64,000 nt of DNA from JANQOH01 sp965214495 (GTDB lineage Bacteria > Pseudomonadota > Alphaproteobacteria > UBA7887), in assembly GCA_965214495.1 (NCBI GenBank), contig OZ243958.1:124001-188000 (forward strand), given 5' to 3'. This document shows, piece by piece, positions 53,158 through 62,430 of the stretch. A program made the position numbers and the translations under genes. The notes under the pieces were generated by a model. That model saw only the letters and a list, made by a program, of their open reading frames with translations, was not told the DNA's origin and searched no databases. How positions within the stretch are numbered: position 1 is the first letter of the stretch; every line of letters begins with the position of its first letter.

Positions 53158-53855
53158 CGCCGCGCTCCTCCCGGCGCGCCGAGATAAATCCTGCGCACCG
53201 CAGGGTCGGCCATCACCTGCGCCCAGTCGCCTTCGGCCAGAGTCCGGCCCCGGTTCAGCACCGTGACCGGGCAGGCCAGGTCGGCGACGAACCGCAGGTC
53301 GTGTGCGACCACGATAACCGCCGCCCGCCCCGCAAGGCCGCGAACGACTGTGGCGACGCGCGCCGCTTCCCCCGCCGTGAGCCCGGCCGTGGGTTCGTCG
53401 AGCAACAACAGGCGCGGCCGCGCCGCCAGGACCGTGGCCAGTTCGACCATCTGGCGCTCGCCGTGCGAGAGGCGAGCCACCGGCCGGCGATCGTCTTGCG
53501 TGAGGCCGAGGTCGGCGATCAGGGCGCCATCGACGCCGCCGCGGCTCGCCAGACGGCAATGTTCGGCGGCGGTGAGCGATTCGAACAGGCTCGGCACCTG
53601 TGTCTTCAGACCGATGCCGGCGCCGGCGCGGGCATGGGTCGGCCATCCGGTCACGTCGCCGCCGGCGAAGCGGATGCGCCCCGAATCCGGGCGCATCTGA
53701 CCACTCAGGCATTTCAGAAAGGTGCTCTTTCCGGCGCCGTTCGGGCCGATCAGACAGCGCAGCGCGCCCGCCTCGAGCGACAGGTCGAAGCTGTCGAGCG
53801 CGGTCACGCCGCCGAACCGCACGGTGAGATCGGTCACTTCCAGCAGTGCCGTCAT
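53145..53855 (-). CDS. urtD: urea-type ABC transporter ATPase UrtD
   Basis: A 236-aa ATPase with Walker A GPNGAGKS, signature LSHGERQ followed by MVELATVLAARPRLLLLDEPTAGLT, and the C-terminal AVRRIYLG shared with LivG-like subunits. The LSHGERQ form and the fused gene order are typical of UrtD. ATG 53855 overlaps the urtC stop as ATGA. Confidence 0.88.
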   Translation of the reverse strand: MTALLEVTDLTVRFGGVTALDSFDLSLEAGALRCLIGPNGAGKSTFLKCLSGQMRPDSGRIRFAGGDVTGWPTHARAGAGIGLKTQVPSLFESLTAAEHCRLASRGGVDGALIADLGLTQDDRRPVARLSHGERQMVELATVLAARPRLLLLDEPTAGLTAGEAARVATVVRGLAGRAAVIVVAHDLRFVADLACPVTVLNRGRTLAEGDWAQVMADPAVRRIYLGAPGGARRCST

Positions 53856-54850
53856 CGTCGGGCTGCGGCGACGACCTCGCGGACCCACGGCCACAGTCCG
53901 CGCGGCATCGCCACCACCACCGCGATCAGGATGGCCCCCAGAACCGCGTGCGAATCGATTCGCGAGAGAGCGGGATGCAGTGCGCCGAGCGCGCCCGCCT
54001 GCATCGTCAGATACTGGATCGCAATCGCGCCGAGCACCGGACCGATCAGGGTGCCCGAACCGCCGGCGACCACCCACACCAGGGTCTGCGCGACATAGCT
54101 CAACCCGAACATTTCGGGGCTGACGAACGAGTTGCTGGCGAACAGCACCCCTGAACAACCGGCCATGCCGGCGCCGGCGGCGAAAATCAGCGTCCGCCGG
54201 CGGCGCACGTCGTAACCGAGCAGTTCGGCGCGCAAGGGGTTCTCGCGAATCGCCACCGCCGCACCGCCGAAGCGGGTGGCCAGCAGCCACGCGCTGGCCA
54301 GATAGCACATCACCAGCGCCGCCATCGCAACGCGGAACGCGGCTTCCGCACCCAGCGGCGCGCCCGGATCGAACGGCGCGTTCAACGGCGGCGTCGCCGG
54401 AATGCCGTTCGCGCCGCCGAGACGCGCCGCGCCGATCGCATAGTTGGGTCCGGCGGTGCTGTTGGCGAGCTTGAACAGAATCAACGTCACGGTCAGCGTG
54501 ATGACCCCGACATAGATGTCGCCGAGGCGGCCGTAGAACATGAGGTAGCCGACGCCGAACGCGAAGAGTGTCGGCACGAGGACGGCGACCGGCGCCGCCA
54601 GCGTCGAATCGCCGAAATTGATCGCCGCGACCGCGTAGGCGTAGCCGCCAAGGCCGAAAAACGCAGTCTGGCCGAAGCACATGATACCCCCGAAGCCCCA
54701 GACAAGGCCCAGACTGAGGGCGAGGATCGCCAGCGCGACGAAGACCGTCGCGTTGATGATCGCATAGAGCGACAGCACGTGAGGCAGCACGACCGCCAGC
54801 GCGACGCCCAGCGCGACTGCCGCCGCGTGCCCGCGCGCGGCCGGAGTCAT
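53852..54850 (-). CDS. urtC: urea-type ABC transporter permease UrtC
   Basis: A 332-aa multi-helix permease of the Liv superfamily. LSLGLVWGFGGIMCFGQTAFFGLGGYAYA and GDIYVGVITLTVTLILFKL mark the UrtC type, as does AIRENPLRAELLGYDV in the coupling loop. ATG 54850 overlaps the urtB stop (ATGA). The longer upstream frame is a GC shadow. Confidence 0.88.
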   Translation of the reverse strand: MTPAARGHAAAVALGVALAVVLPHVLSLYAIINATVFVALAILALSLGLVWGFGGIMCFGQTAFFGLGGYAYAVAAINFGDSTLAAPVAVLVPTLFAFGVGYLMFYGRLGDIYVGVITLTVTLILFKLANSTAGPNYAIGAARLGGANGIPATPPLNAPFDPGAPLGAEAAFRVAMAALVMCYLASAWLLATRFGGAAVAIRENPLRAELLGYDVRRRRTLIFAAGAGMAGCSGVLFASNSFVSPEMFGLSYVAQTLVWVVAGGSGTLIGPVLGAIAIQYLTMQAGALGALHPALSRIDSHAVLGAILIAVVVAMPRGLWPWVREVVAAARR

Positions 54851-55713
54851 ACGCCGGCCCGGAAGAACCGCCCGGTAATCCCGCGCGGCAGCAATCGCAC
54901 CAGCACCACCGCCGCGGCGAACAGCGCGACCTCGCCGAGCACGGGAGTGGCGGCGAAGCCGACCCCGGTCCCCACCCCGCCGAGCAGCGTGGCCGAAGCC
55001 GCGGTGCCGGGAACGATCGCCGCGCCGCCGACCATGACCGTAACGAAAGCCTTGGCGACCCACGCCGCGCCGATCGTCGGCGCGACGCCGGAAACCGGTG
55101 TGAGCAGTGCCCCCGCGAGCCCGCTCAACGCCGCGCCGGCGGTGAACGTCGCCGCGTGGACCCGCGCCCGATCGATACCCAGCGCCGCCGCCATGTCGGG
55201 GTTTCGCATCACCGCGCGGGCGCGCAGGCCGGCGCGGGTGCGATAGAGAACCAGATGGATGCCGGTCATGATCGCGGCCGCGGCGCCGATCAGCATCAGG
55301 TCCCAGGCGCCGGCGCGGAACCCGCCGACCGCGAACGACCCGAGCGGCGCCGAAATGCCCCGCATCGTGTTGCCGAAAATCATCGCCGCGGCCCCGGTCA
55401 GCAGAAGACTGAGGCCCCACGTTGCCAGCAGCGTATCGACCAGGCGCCCATAGAAGCGCCGGATCAGCAGACGCTCGACGGCGAATCCGATGGCGCCCAC
55501 CGCCACCGGCGCCACCACCAGCATGGCCACCCACAGATTCACGCCGCTCGCCTCGGCCAGAATCGCCGCGTAGCCGCCGAGCATCAGGAACTCGCCGTGG
55601 GCGAGATTGATGACCCGCATCATGCCGAAGATCACAGCCAGGCCGGCGCCGATCAGCATCAGTGTGGCGATGCCGGTCAGCAGTTGAAGAACGACGAATG
55701 CCGCGAAGTCCAT
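54847..55713 (-). CDS. urtB: urea-type ABC transporter permease UrtB
   Basis: A 288-aa permease. GAGLAVIFGMMRVINLAHGEFLMLGGYAA is the UrtB/LivH signature and AMIFGNTMRGISAPLG is typical of UrtB. RARVMRNPDMAAALGID-like sequence forms the coupling loop. It follows the binding-protein gene by 37 bp. Confidence 0.9.
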   Translation of the reverse strand: MDFAAFVVLQLLTGIATLMLIGAGLAVIFGMMRVINLAHGEFLMLGGYAAILAEASGVNLWVAMLVVAPVAVGAIGFAVERLLIRRFYGRLVDTLLATWGLSLLLTGAAAMIFGNTMRGISAPLGSFAVGGFRAGAWDLMLIGAAAAIMTGIHLVLYRTRAGLRARAVMRNPDMAAALGIDRARVHAATFTAGAALSGLAGALLTPVSGVAPTIGAAWVAKAFVTVMVGGAAIVPGTAASATLLGGVGTGVGFAATPVLGEVALFAAAVVLVRLLPRGITGRFFRAGV

Positions 55714-55750
55714 CGCTGCAGCGCGGAAAAGGGCGGAGGCGCGCGCCCGC

Positions 55751-56986
55751 TCAGATGTCGAGGTCGATCTCGTACATCTTGGTGTCGTCGGGATTGCGCT
55801 TCAGGTCGCACACGGCAGCCGTGTCCGCCGGCGTCTGTCCCGGATGGCTCGCGAACACCTCGAAGGCGCCGTCCACGACCTCGCCCAGATAGACCGTCTG
55901 CACGACGTGATGGGTCGCGGGATCGATCGCGACCCGGCCGCTCGGGCCGTCGATCGCCAGATCGTCCTCCAGCGCCTCGATCACCGCCATGCGCTGAACG
56001 CTGCCGGCGCGGCGCACGGCCTCGGCCCACAGCAGAAAGCCTTCGTACGAGCGCACGGCGAGTTCGTTCACCGCCGGCGCTCGCTCGCCATAGGCCGCTT
56101 TCAGCCGGTCGAGAAACGCCCGGTTGGCGGCGTCCGGCAGTTCGGCGAAATAACCGTAACAGGCGACGATCCCCTCGCTTTCCTCCGGCGAGAGCACGTG
56201 GTGCTCGTTGCCGACACCGAAGGTGGTCGAGGCCATGGGGATGCGCGACTTCATACCCGCCGACGCCCATTGGCGGCAGAACGACATGTGTGCACCGCCG
56301 ACCAGCACCGACACCACGGCGTCCGGCGCCGCGGCCTGGATATCGCCGATGGTCGGCCCGAAATTGGTGACCTCGACCGGAAAGAAATCGCTCGCCACGA
56401 TCTCGCCGCCGCCCGCACGCGCGAATTTGGCCACCCAGCGCGCGGTGATCCGACCATAATTGTAGTCAGCGGCCACGATGTAGAGGCGTTTGCCCCAGCG
56501 CCGCATGATCTCGGGCACCAGCTTCGCGACCGTTTGTGCCGGGGTCGAGCCGGTGCACACGATGTTCCGGTCGCATACGCCGCCCTCATACTGGGTGTTG
56601 TAGAAGTAGAGCGTGCGGTATTGCCGCAACAGCGGCCGGATCGCCTCCCGGGAGGCGCTGGTGATACCGGCGTGCACCACCGCCGCGCCGTCGCGCGTCG
56701 CCGCCTGGATGGCGTATTGGCGATAGAGTTGCAGCTCCGACTGCGCATCGTAGAGCAATAGCTCGATCGGTCGCCCGAGCAGGCCGCCGGCGGCGTTGGT
56801 TTCATCGACCGCGAGCCTCATGCAATCGATCATCGGCTGGCCGTAAACGTCGAAGATGCCGGAACCGTCGAGAATGCCGGCAACGGTTATCGCGTCGTCG
56901 GCGCCCGCAACCGCCGGCGCTCCGACGTGCAACGCAGCGGCGCCGGCGGCCGACCGGGCCAGAAACTGTCTGCGGGTGATAGTCAT
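55751..56986 (-). CDS. urtA: urea/short-chain amide ABC transporter substrate-binding protein
   Basis: A 411-aa periplasmic binding protein. The Tat-type leader TRRQFLARSAAGAAALHVGA precedes ITVAGILDGSGIFDVYGQPM. INTxAxGGLLGRPIELLLYD-type sequence and LYFYNTQYEGGVCDRNIVCTG match the UrtA/FmdD (amide-urea) class more than LivK. It heads urtABCDE; no urease genes are in view, so ligand choice between urea and small amides is open. Confidence 0.82.
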   Translation of the reverse strand: MTITRRQFLARSAAGAAALHVGAPAVAGADDAITVAGILDGSGIFDVYGQPMIDCMRLAVDETNAAGGLLGRPIELLLYDAQSELQLYRQYAIQAATRDGAAVVHAGITSASREAIRPLLRQYRTLYFYNTQYEGGVCDRNIVCTGSTPAQTVAKLVPEIMRRWGKRLYIVAADYNYGRITARWVAKFARAGGGEIVASDFFPVEVTNFGPTIGDIQAAAPDAVVSVLVGGAHMSFCRQWASAGMKSRIPMASTTFGVGNEHHVLSPEESEGIVACYGYFAELPDAANRAFLDRLKAAYGERAPAVNELAVRSYEGFLLWAEAVRRAGSVQRMAVIEALEDDLAIDGPSGRVAIDPATHHVVQTVYLGEVVDGAFEVFASHPGQTPADTAAVCDLKRNPDDTKMYEIDLDI

Positions 56987-57118
56987 GCTACCCTCCAGGG
57001 GCTTGCCGCGGTCGTCTCGGGTGCGCGCCCGGGCGGGATTCCCGGCTCGTCCCTTGCAACCCGAGCAGCGAAGCCACCGGGCCTCACGCGGCTACCGCTT
57101 CAAACCTCCCGACTGCCG

Positions 57119-57301
57119 TCAACGGTTGGCCGCCGCCGGAGTCTCATCGACCGTCGCGAAGGGCCTGTCGAGATCGGGACCCACCGCGTTCACGGCGGCG
57201 ATGACGACGACCGCGATCAGCGCCGCGATGAGGCCGTATTCGATGACGGTCGCGCCGTCTTCGCCCTTCACGAAATGCTGCGCCCGCGAGCGTCTTCTCA
57301 C
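57119..57301 (-). CDS. Flp-family type IVb pilin
   Basis: A 60-aa prepilin. GEDGATVIEYGLIAALIAVV contains the cleavage/assembly signature (Glu5 after the prepilin peptidase site) and the hydrophobic spine of Flp pilins. GTG 57301 gives the usual short basic leader (VRRRSRAQHFVKG); a longer GTG start at 57331 is possible. No tad/cpa assembly genes are in the window, so this is a solitary pilin copy here. Confidence 0.85.
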   Translation of the reverse strand: MRRRSRAQHFVKGEDGATVIEYGLIAALIAVVVIAAVNAVGPDLDRPFATVDETPAAANR

Positions 57302-57335
57302 CGATCGAACCCTTGCCGCTTCTTCAGGCACCGTC

Positions 57336-58301
57336 TCATTTGGACCTCTCCCGCGTCGCTGTCAACGAGAAGGCGCGGCGCAACGCGGCGCCCGCCGCGT
57401 CCACCGCCGCGCGGGCGTCGTCCAGCACGGCAGGCGCCTGGAAGAACGCATGGGCCATCTGCGGAAACGCACGGTGCTCGGCCGCCACTCCGGCCTCGCG
57501 CAGCGCCTCCGCATAGGCGATGCCCTCGCCGTAGAGCGGATCGACGCCGGCGCCGATCACCAGTGCGGGCGGCAGGCCGGTGTGACTGGCCGCGCGCAGC
57601 GGCGCGCAACGCCAGTCGGTCCGCTGCGCCGCATCCGGTACGTAGAGATTCCAGAAATACGCCATGCGCTCGCGGTTCAGCACCGGCGCGTCGCCGAGTG
57701 TCGCATAAGTGCCGCCGTCGATGTCGGAGTCGACGACTGGATAGATCAACAGTTGGAACGCCAGTGCGGGGCCGCCGGAGTCCCGCGCCATCAGCGCGCA
57801 CACCGCGGCGAGGTTGCCTCCGGCGCTATCGCCCGCGACCGCGAGGCGGGCAGGGTCGCCGCCGAACTGCGCTGCGTTCTCCGCGATCCACCGTAACGCC
57901 GCGAAGCAGTCTTCCGCCGCTGCGGGGAACGGGTGTTCGGGGGCGCGGCGGTAGTCGATCGAGATGCTGAGGCACCGCGCCGCCGCCGTGATCGCGCGCA
58001 CTCCCTTGTCGTGGCTGTCGATATCGCCGAGCACCCAGCCGCCGCCGTGAAAATACACCACCACCGGCAGGGGTTCGGCCGAGTTCACGGCATAGAGGCG
58101 CGCTGTGAGCGCCCCCGCCGGGCCGGGTATCGTCAGCGACTCGACCCGGTCCACCGGCACAGGGTCGCCGTAATAGCGCTGTGCGCGTTCGACGGTAATC
58201 CGCCGCGCTTCTTCTACCGGCACCGTGATCTGGTCGGGATAGCCGGCTTGGGCGATGCGCGCCAGCATGGCCCTGAGTTGTGGATGCAACCGGTCGAGCA
58301 C
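57336..58301 (-). CDS. alpha/beta hydrolase, hormone-sensitive-lipase type esterase
   Basis: A 321-aa esterase. HGGGWVLGDIDSHD is the HSL oxyanion motif, GDSAGGNLAAV holds the nucleophile Ser, GVDPLYGEG supplies Asp and QMAHAF the catalytic His. The family hydrolyses short-chain esters and amide-like substrates. It ends 34 bp before the Flp GTG, so the pilin may be read from the same message. Confidence 0.9.
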   Translation of the reverse strand: MLDRLHPQLRAMLARIAQAGYPDQITVPVEEARRITVERAQRYYGDPVPVDRVESLTIPGPAGALTARLYAVNSAEPLPVVVYFHGGGWVLGDIDSHDKGVRAITAAARCLSISIDYRRAPEHPFPAAAEDCFAALRWIAENAAQFGGDPARLAVAGDSAGGNLAAVCALMARDSGGPALAFQLLIYPVVDSDIDGGTYATLGDAPVLNRERMAYFWNLYVPDAAQRTDWRCAPLRAASHTGLPPALVIGAGVDPLYGEGIAYAEALREAGVAAEHRAFPQMAHAFFQAPAVLDDARAAVDAAGAALRRAFSLTATRERSK

Positions 58302-58519
58302 TGCCTCCTCCTCGGTCGAGAGAGTCCGAACCGGACTGGCGATCAGCCTTCGACCCGGATCATATACTCGATCATGCGACCGAAGGTTTCCGAATTTGGC
58401 GCGAATCGGATGGAGCCGGGCGATGAAGGCGTCGCGCGACGCTTTGTGCCGATGACGGCCGGGTCAGCCGGGGAATGCCGGACCGAGGGCATGGCCGGGA
58501 CATGGCGCGCAGAACCGGG

Positions 58520-58639
58520 ATCGAGAGCTTCTGGACCATGATCGAGCGGGGTTGTCAGGGTGTCTTCCATCGCTTCTCACGGGAGCGCCTCGACCGCCAT
58601 GTCGGGGAATTCGCGATGCGCTGCGTCCGCAATGCCTGA
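58520..58639 (+). pseudogene. IS1595-family transposase C-terminal fragment
   Basis: A 39-codon piece reads IESFWTMIERGCQGVFHRFS followed by RERLDRHVGEFAMR, the C-terminus of IS1595-type transposases (pattern VExFWSxLKRGxxGxxHxxSxxHLxRYVxEF). No start or upstream transposase sequence is readable. It marks an old insertion in the gap between the esterase and valS. Confidence 0.72.
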
Positions 58640-58733
58640 TCTACCTCACGGATAGCTATGTGAACGACTTCCTCCCTGAGCAGGACTACCCGATCCCGCG
58701 GATCGTGACTACGGGCGGCCGTGAGGGAACATG

Positions 58734-58885
58734 CCTATGGGTGAGACAACCCATAGGTAACCCCGGCAGACGGTCCCCTGTGAGCTTGCCTTTACGGGGC
58801 CGCCCCTGAGACCGGGGGAATGGCGGGACACGTGCAGCGCGACGCAACGTCCCCTGTGAGCTTGCCTTTACGGGGCCACCCCTGA
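58734..58885. repeat. hairpin and 37-bp direct repeats in the esterase-valS gap
   Basis: At 58734-58757 a perfect 9-bp stem (CCTATGGGT / ACCCATAGG) closes a 6-nt loop. Two 37-bp copies of GTCCCCTGTGAGCTTGCC plus TTTACGGGGCCRCCCCTGA follow at 58773-58809 and 58849-58885, differing at one base, 76 bp apart. Nearby, GGCCAATCGATTGGCC (58932-58947) is a perfect 16-bp palindrome. The 700-bp gap (58302-59005) has no other supported gene. Confidence 0.8.
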
Positions 58886-59005
58886 CCTGGGAAAGGAGGA
58901 GGAGTAGGAATAGCTGGAGAAGTAAGAGTAAGGCCAATCGATTGGCCCGACTTTCTGGATATCCACCGTATTCCATACACTAGTCATCGAGTATGTAATC
59001 CGCCT

Positions 59006-61627
59006 TCAAAGCCCGGCGAGGCGAGCGGCGGCGGCGTCGAACTTCCGCAACAGGGCGCCGGCTTCGGCGCGCCGGGCGCGCTGCTCTTCGACCACCGTTT
59101 CAGGGGCGCGGGAGAGAAACTTCGGATTCGACAGCTTACCGTCGAGGCGGGCGATCTCGCGGCGCAGCGCATCGCGCTCGCGCTCCAGGCGCGCTTTCTC
59201 GGCGGCGACGTCGATCAGGTTCGCTATCGCCAGAAACGCGCTCGCGCCATCGACGACGATCTCGACCGCGCCGGCAGGCGCTCGGTCGCCGGTCGAAGCC
59301 TCGACCCGCGCCAGGGTTTCGATCGCCTTTCGGTGACGGTCGAAGCGGCCGTCCGCGCCGACGAGCGTCAGCGCCGCCGTGGCGGCGGGCTGCACGTTCA
59401 TTTCGGCGCGCGCCGAACGCACCTCGCCGATCAGACGGATCAGCCAGTCCACCTCGTCGCGCGCCGCCTCGTCGCGCAGCGCTTCGCCCGGATCCGGCCA
59501 GGCGCCGGTCATGAGCAGGCTGTCGCCGCCGAGCCGGTCATGCAGTTCCTCGGTCACGAAAGGCATGATGGGATGCAGCGTCGCCAGCGTGCGACCGAGG
59601 ATCCAACCGGCGACGGCGCGGGTGTCGTCTTTCGCCGCGCCGTTGGCGCCGTGCAACACGGGCTTGACGAGTTCCAGATACCAGTCGCAGAAGGTGCGCC
59701 ACACGAAACGGTACAGGCGTTCTGCCGCCTCGTTGAATCGGCAGGCCTCGATGGACCCGGCAGCCGCCCGCGCTGCATCGACGAACTCGGTGACGATCCA
59801 GCGGTCGACCGTCGACCGCGCCGGCGGCGGCGCGGCGCCCTTCGGAAGCTGGCAGCCGTTGATCTCGCAGAAGCGGGCGGCGTTCCACAACTTGGTGACG
59901 AAGTTCCGATAGCCCACCACACGCCGTTCCGACAGTTTGATGTCGCGTCCCTGCGCCGCCATCGCGACCAGCGTGAAGCGCAGCGCGTCGGCGCCGTGGG
60001 CGTCCATGAGCGCCAGCGGATCGATCACGTTGCCTTGCGATTTCGACATTTTCCGGCCGCGCGCGTCGCGTACCAGCGCGTGGATATACACCTCGCGAAA
60101 CGGAACCGCGCCGGTGAAATGCAGGCCGAGCATGATCATGCGCGCGACCCAGAAGAAGATGATGTCGAACCCGGTAACCAGCGTGCTCGTTGGATACCAG
60201 GTTCGCAGTTCCGCCGTATCGCTGGGCCAACCCAGTGTCGAGAAGGGCCACAGGCCCGATGAGAACCAGGTGTCGAGGACGTCTTCGTCCTGAACCAGCG
60301 CCCGCGCCTCTCCGTAGCGCTCGGCCGCCAGAGCCGCGGCCTCCGTTTCGTCCATGGCGACGAAGATGGCGCCGTCCGGCCCATACCACGCCGGGATGCG
60401 ATGGCCCCACCACAATTGCCGCGAGATACACCAGGGCTGGATGTTGCGCATCCACTCGAAATAGGTGTTCTCCCAGTTCTCGGGCACGAAGCGAATTCGC
60501 CCGTCTTCGACAGCGGCGATCGCCGGCCCCGCCAAGGCTTTCGCATCGACATACCACTGGTCGGTCAGCCACGGCTCGATAACCGAGTCGGAGCGGTCGC
60601 CGTGCGGCACGGCATGAACGTGATCCTCGACACGCGCGAGCGATCCCGCAGCGTCGAGGTCGGCGACGACGCGGGCGCGGGCTTCGAAGCGGTCGAGGCC
60701 GCGATACGCTTCCGGCGCCGCTTCGTTGAGCCGCCCGTGCCGGTCCAGCACGTTGATCATGTCGAGACCGTGGCGGCGGCCGACCTCGAAATCGTTGAAG
60801 TCGTGCGCCGGCGTGATCTTCACCGCGCCGGAGCCTTTTTCGGGATCGGTATGACCGTCGGCGACGATCGGGATGCGCCGTCCCACCAATGGCAGGATTG
60901 CATGGCGGCCGATCAGGCTCTTGTAACGCTCGTCGTCGGGATGCACGGCGACGGCGGTGTCGCCGAGCATCGTTTCAGGCCGGGTCGTGGCCACGGTGAC
61001 ATGCCCGCCGCCCTCGAGCGGATAGCGGATGTGCCACAGATGGCCTTCGACCTCCCTTTGCACCACTTCGAGGTCGCTGATCGCGGTGAGCAACCGGCAG
61101 TCCCAATTGACCAGCCTCTTGTCGCGATAGATCAACCCGTCGCGGTAAAGGCGGACGAAGGCGGTGCGCACGGCGCGGCTCAGGCCGTCGTCGAGGGTGA
61201 AGCGCTCGCGCCGCCAGTCCGGCGAGGCGCCGAGGCGGTGTAGCTGGCGGTTGATCGCGCCGCCCGACTCGGCCTTCCATTGCCAGACCCGTTCGACGAA
61301 GGCGTCGCGGCCCAACGCGCGCCGGCTCTCTCCCGCCTCGTTCAACCGGCGTTCGACCACCATTTGCGTCGCGATCCCGGCGTGATCCATGCCGGGTTGC
61401 CACAGGGCGCTGCGCCCGGCCATGCGCCAGTAACGGGTCAGCACGTCTTGCAGGGTCATGTTGAGCGCGTGCCCGATGTGCAGGCTGCCGGTCACGTTCG
61501 GCGGCGGCATGACGACGCAGAAAGGCGTTCCCGGACGCTCCGGGTCGGCGGCGAACGCGCCGGCATCCTGCCAGCGCTCGAAAATCGCGGCTTCGACCTC
61601 GGCCGGCCGATAGGTCTTCGCGAGCAT
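59006..61627 (-). CDS. valS: valyl-tRNA synthetase
   Basis: An 873-aa class I synthetase. PPPNVTGSLHIGHALN has the HIGH motif and KMSKSQGNVIDP the KMSKS loop. The editing domain contains TTRPETMLGDTAVAVHP. A C-terminal coiled-coil arm (EKARLERERDALRREIARLDGKLSNPKF) is present, as expected for ValRS. ATG 61627 was chosen over a longer frame because the family begins MLAKTYRPAEVEAAIFERW. It lies 2 bp after the UDG-like gene. Confidence 0.97.
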   Translation of the reverse strand: MLAKTYRPAEVEAAIFERWQDAGAFAADPERPGTPFCVVMPPPNVTGSLHIGHALNMTLQDVLTRYWRMAGRSALWQPGMDHAGIATQMVVERRLNEAGESRRALGRDAFVERVWQWKAESGGAINRQLHRLGASPDWRRERFTLDDGLSRAVRTAFVRLYRDGLIYRDKRLVNWDCRLLTAISDLEVVQREVEGHLWHIRYPLEGGGHVTVATTRPETMLGDTAVAVHPDDERYKSLIGRHAILPLVGRRIPIVADGHTDPEKGSGAVKITPAHDFNDFEVGRRHGLDMINVLDRHGRLNEAAPEAYRGLDRFEARARVVADLDAAGSLARVEDHVHAVPHGDRSDSVIEPWLTDQWYVDAKALAGPAIAAVEDGRIRFVPENWENTYFEWMRNIQPWCISRQLWWGHRIPAWYGPDGAIFVAMDETEAAALAAERYGEARALVQDEDVLDTWFSSGLWPFSTLGWPSDTAELRTWYPTSTLVTGFDIIFFWVARMIMLGLHFTGAVPFREVYIHALVRDARGRKMSKSQGNVIDPLALMDAHGADALRFTLVAMAAQGRDIKLSERRVVGYRNFVTKLWNAARFCEINGCQLPKGAAPPPARSTVDRWIVTEFVDAARAAAGSIEACRFNEAAERLYRFVWRTFCDWYLELVKPVLHGANGAAKDDTRAVAGWILGRTLATLHPIMPFVTEELHDRLGGDSLLMTGAWPDPGEALRDEAARDEVDWLIRLIGEVRSARAEMNVQPAATAALTLVGADGRFDRHRKAIETLARVEASTGDRAPAGAVEIVVDGASAFLAIANLIDVAAEKARLERERDALRREIARLDGKLSNPKFLSRAPETVVEEQRARRAEAGALLRKFDAAAARLAGL

Positions 61628-61629
61628 GG

Positions 61630-62388
61630 TCAGCCCCCGGATGCCCGAGCCGTCGGCCCGGTTTCGACGAGAGAGCGCCATTCGCGGAGGAACTTTCTCA
61701 TGTCTCCGTTCCGGATAAACGATTCGTTGTATGGATGTTCGGCGACCACCGGGTCGCCGACGCATTCCGCCAGCCTTTGCGCGAATTTACCTAGCAACAC
61801 CACCGTCGCCCCCTGCTTCGAGGCATCCCTCAATACGGCTTCGATCAAAGGCAGCCACTGGTTTATCTGCCTGCGTTTGCCTTGTCCGGTGTGGAGACTG
61901 AGACCCGCGTTGAGCCACAGCCACCCGCGTTCCTGCCCGCGGAAGAACAATTCGGAAAGATCCTCGATAAGGCCGCTCTTGTCCATGCGCCGAATGGCGT
62001 CGCGGCCGGTGGCGTGCTCGTCGAGTCGCCCGATCGCGGCGAACCAGGCCTTGAGCCAATTGCGCAACGACGTCGCCTTGTTGACTTCGGTGCCGAGCTC
62101 GCCGGAGTCACGAAAGAGTTTACCGACCTTCGCATCGTAGAACGACAGACCGCAGGCGCTTTCCTTCCGCGGGTAGGGAGATTCGCCCAGCCATACCACT
62201 CTGACGCGCGACCGCGGAACGGAAAAAGCCGCGAGACATTTGTCGACTCCGGGAATCCAGTTCGGCGCCGCTTCCAGGTGGCGGAGAAAATCGCCGTCCA
62301 TCTCGTTCAGGCTGCGTTGCAGGAAGCACCGCCAGCTCTGGTGAACCACGCTCAGCAGCCGTTCTCTGAAACGGTGGCCTTCCGGCAT
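61630..62388 (-). CDS. divergent uracil-DNA-glycosylase-like protein
   Basis: A 252-aa protein with a UDG-superfamily outline. VRVVWLGESPYPRKESACGLSFYD corresponds to the water-activating GQDPYH region, WLWLNAGLSLHTGQ to the LLLN uracil-recognition strand, VVLLGKFAQRLAE to the LLWGKxAQ strand and VAEHPYNESFIRNGD to HPSPLS. The catalytic positions are changed (GESPYP, HPYNES), so activity on uracil is doubtful. It interrupts the popZ-valS pair usual in this class and is co-oriented with both. Confidence 0.65.
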   Translation of the reverse strand: MPEGHRFRERLLSVVHQSWRCFLQRSLNEMDGDFLRHLEAAPNWIPGVDKCLAAFSVPRSRVRVVWLGESPYPRKESACGLSFYDAKVGKLFRDSGELGTEVNKATSLRNWLKAWFAAIGRLDEHATGRDAIRRMDKSGLIEDLSELFFRGQERGWLWLNAGLSLHTGQGKRRQINQWLPLIEAVLRDASKQGATVVLLGKFAQRLAECVGDPVVAEHPYNESFIRNGDMRKFLREWRSLVETGPTARASGG

Positions 62389-62430
62389 GGGTCGTCTCCG
62401 GCGAACGGCGCCGGCGCGGAGAGGGGCGAG

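Noticed and set aside
52507..57118. A second branched-chain amino acid (liv) operon reading of the urtABCDE cluster
   Set aside because: The PTEGxQPS block in the last ATPase, LSHGERQ in the other and the amide/urea-type binding protein favour the Urt class, though ligand remains unproven.
58552..58976. Frames of 85-96 aa in the esterase-valS gap
   Set aside because: They cross the direct repeats and hairpin, have Leu- or Arg-rich low-complexity sequence and no start signals.
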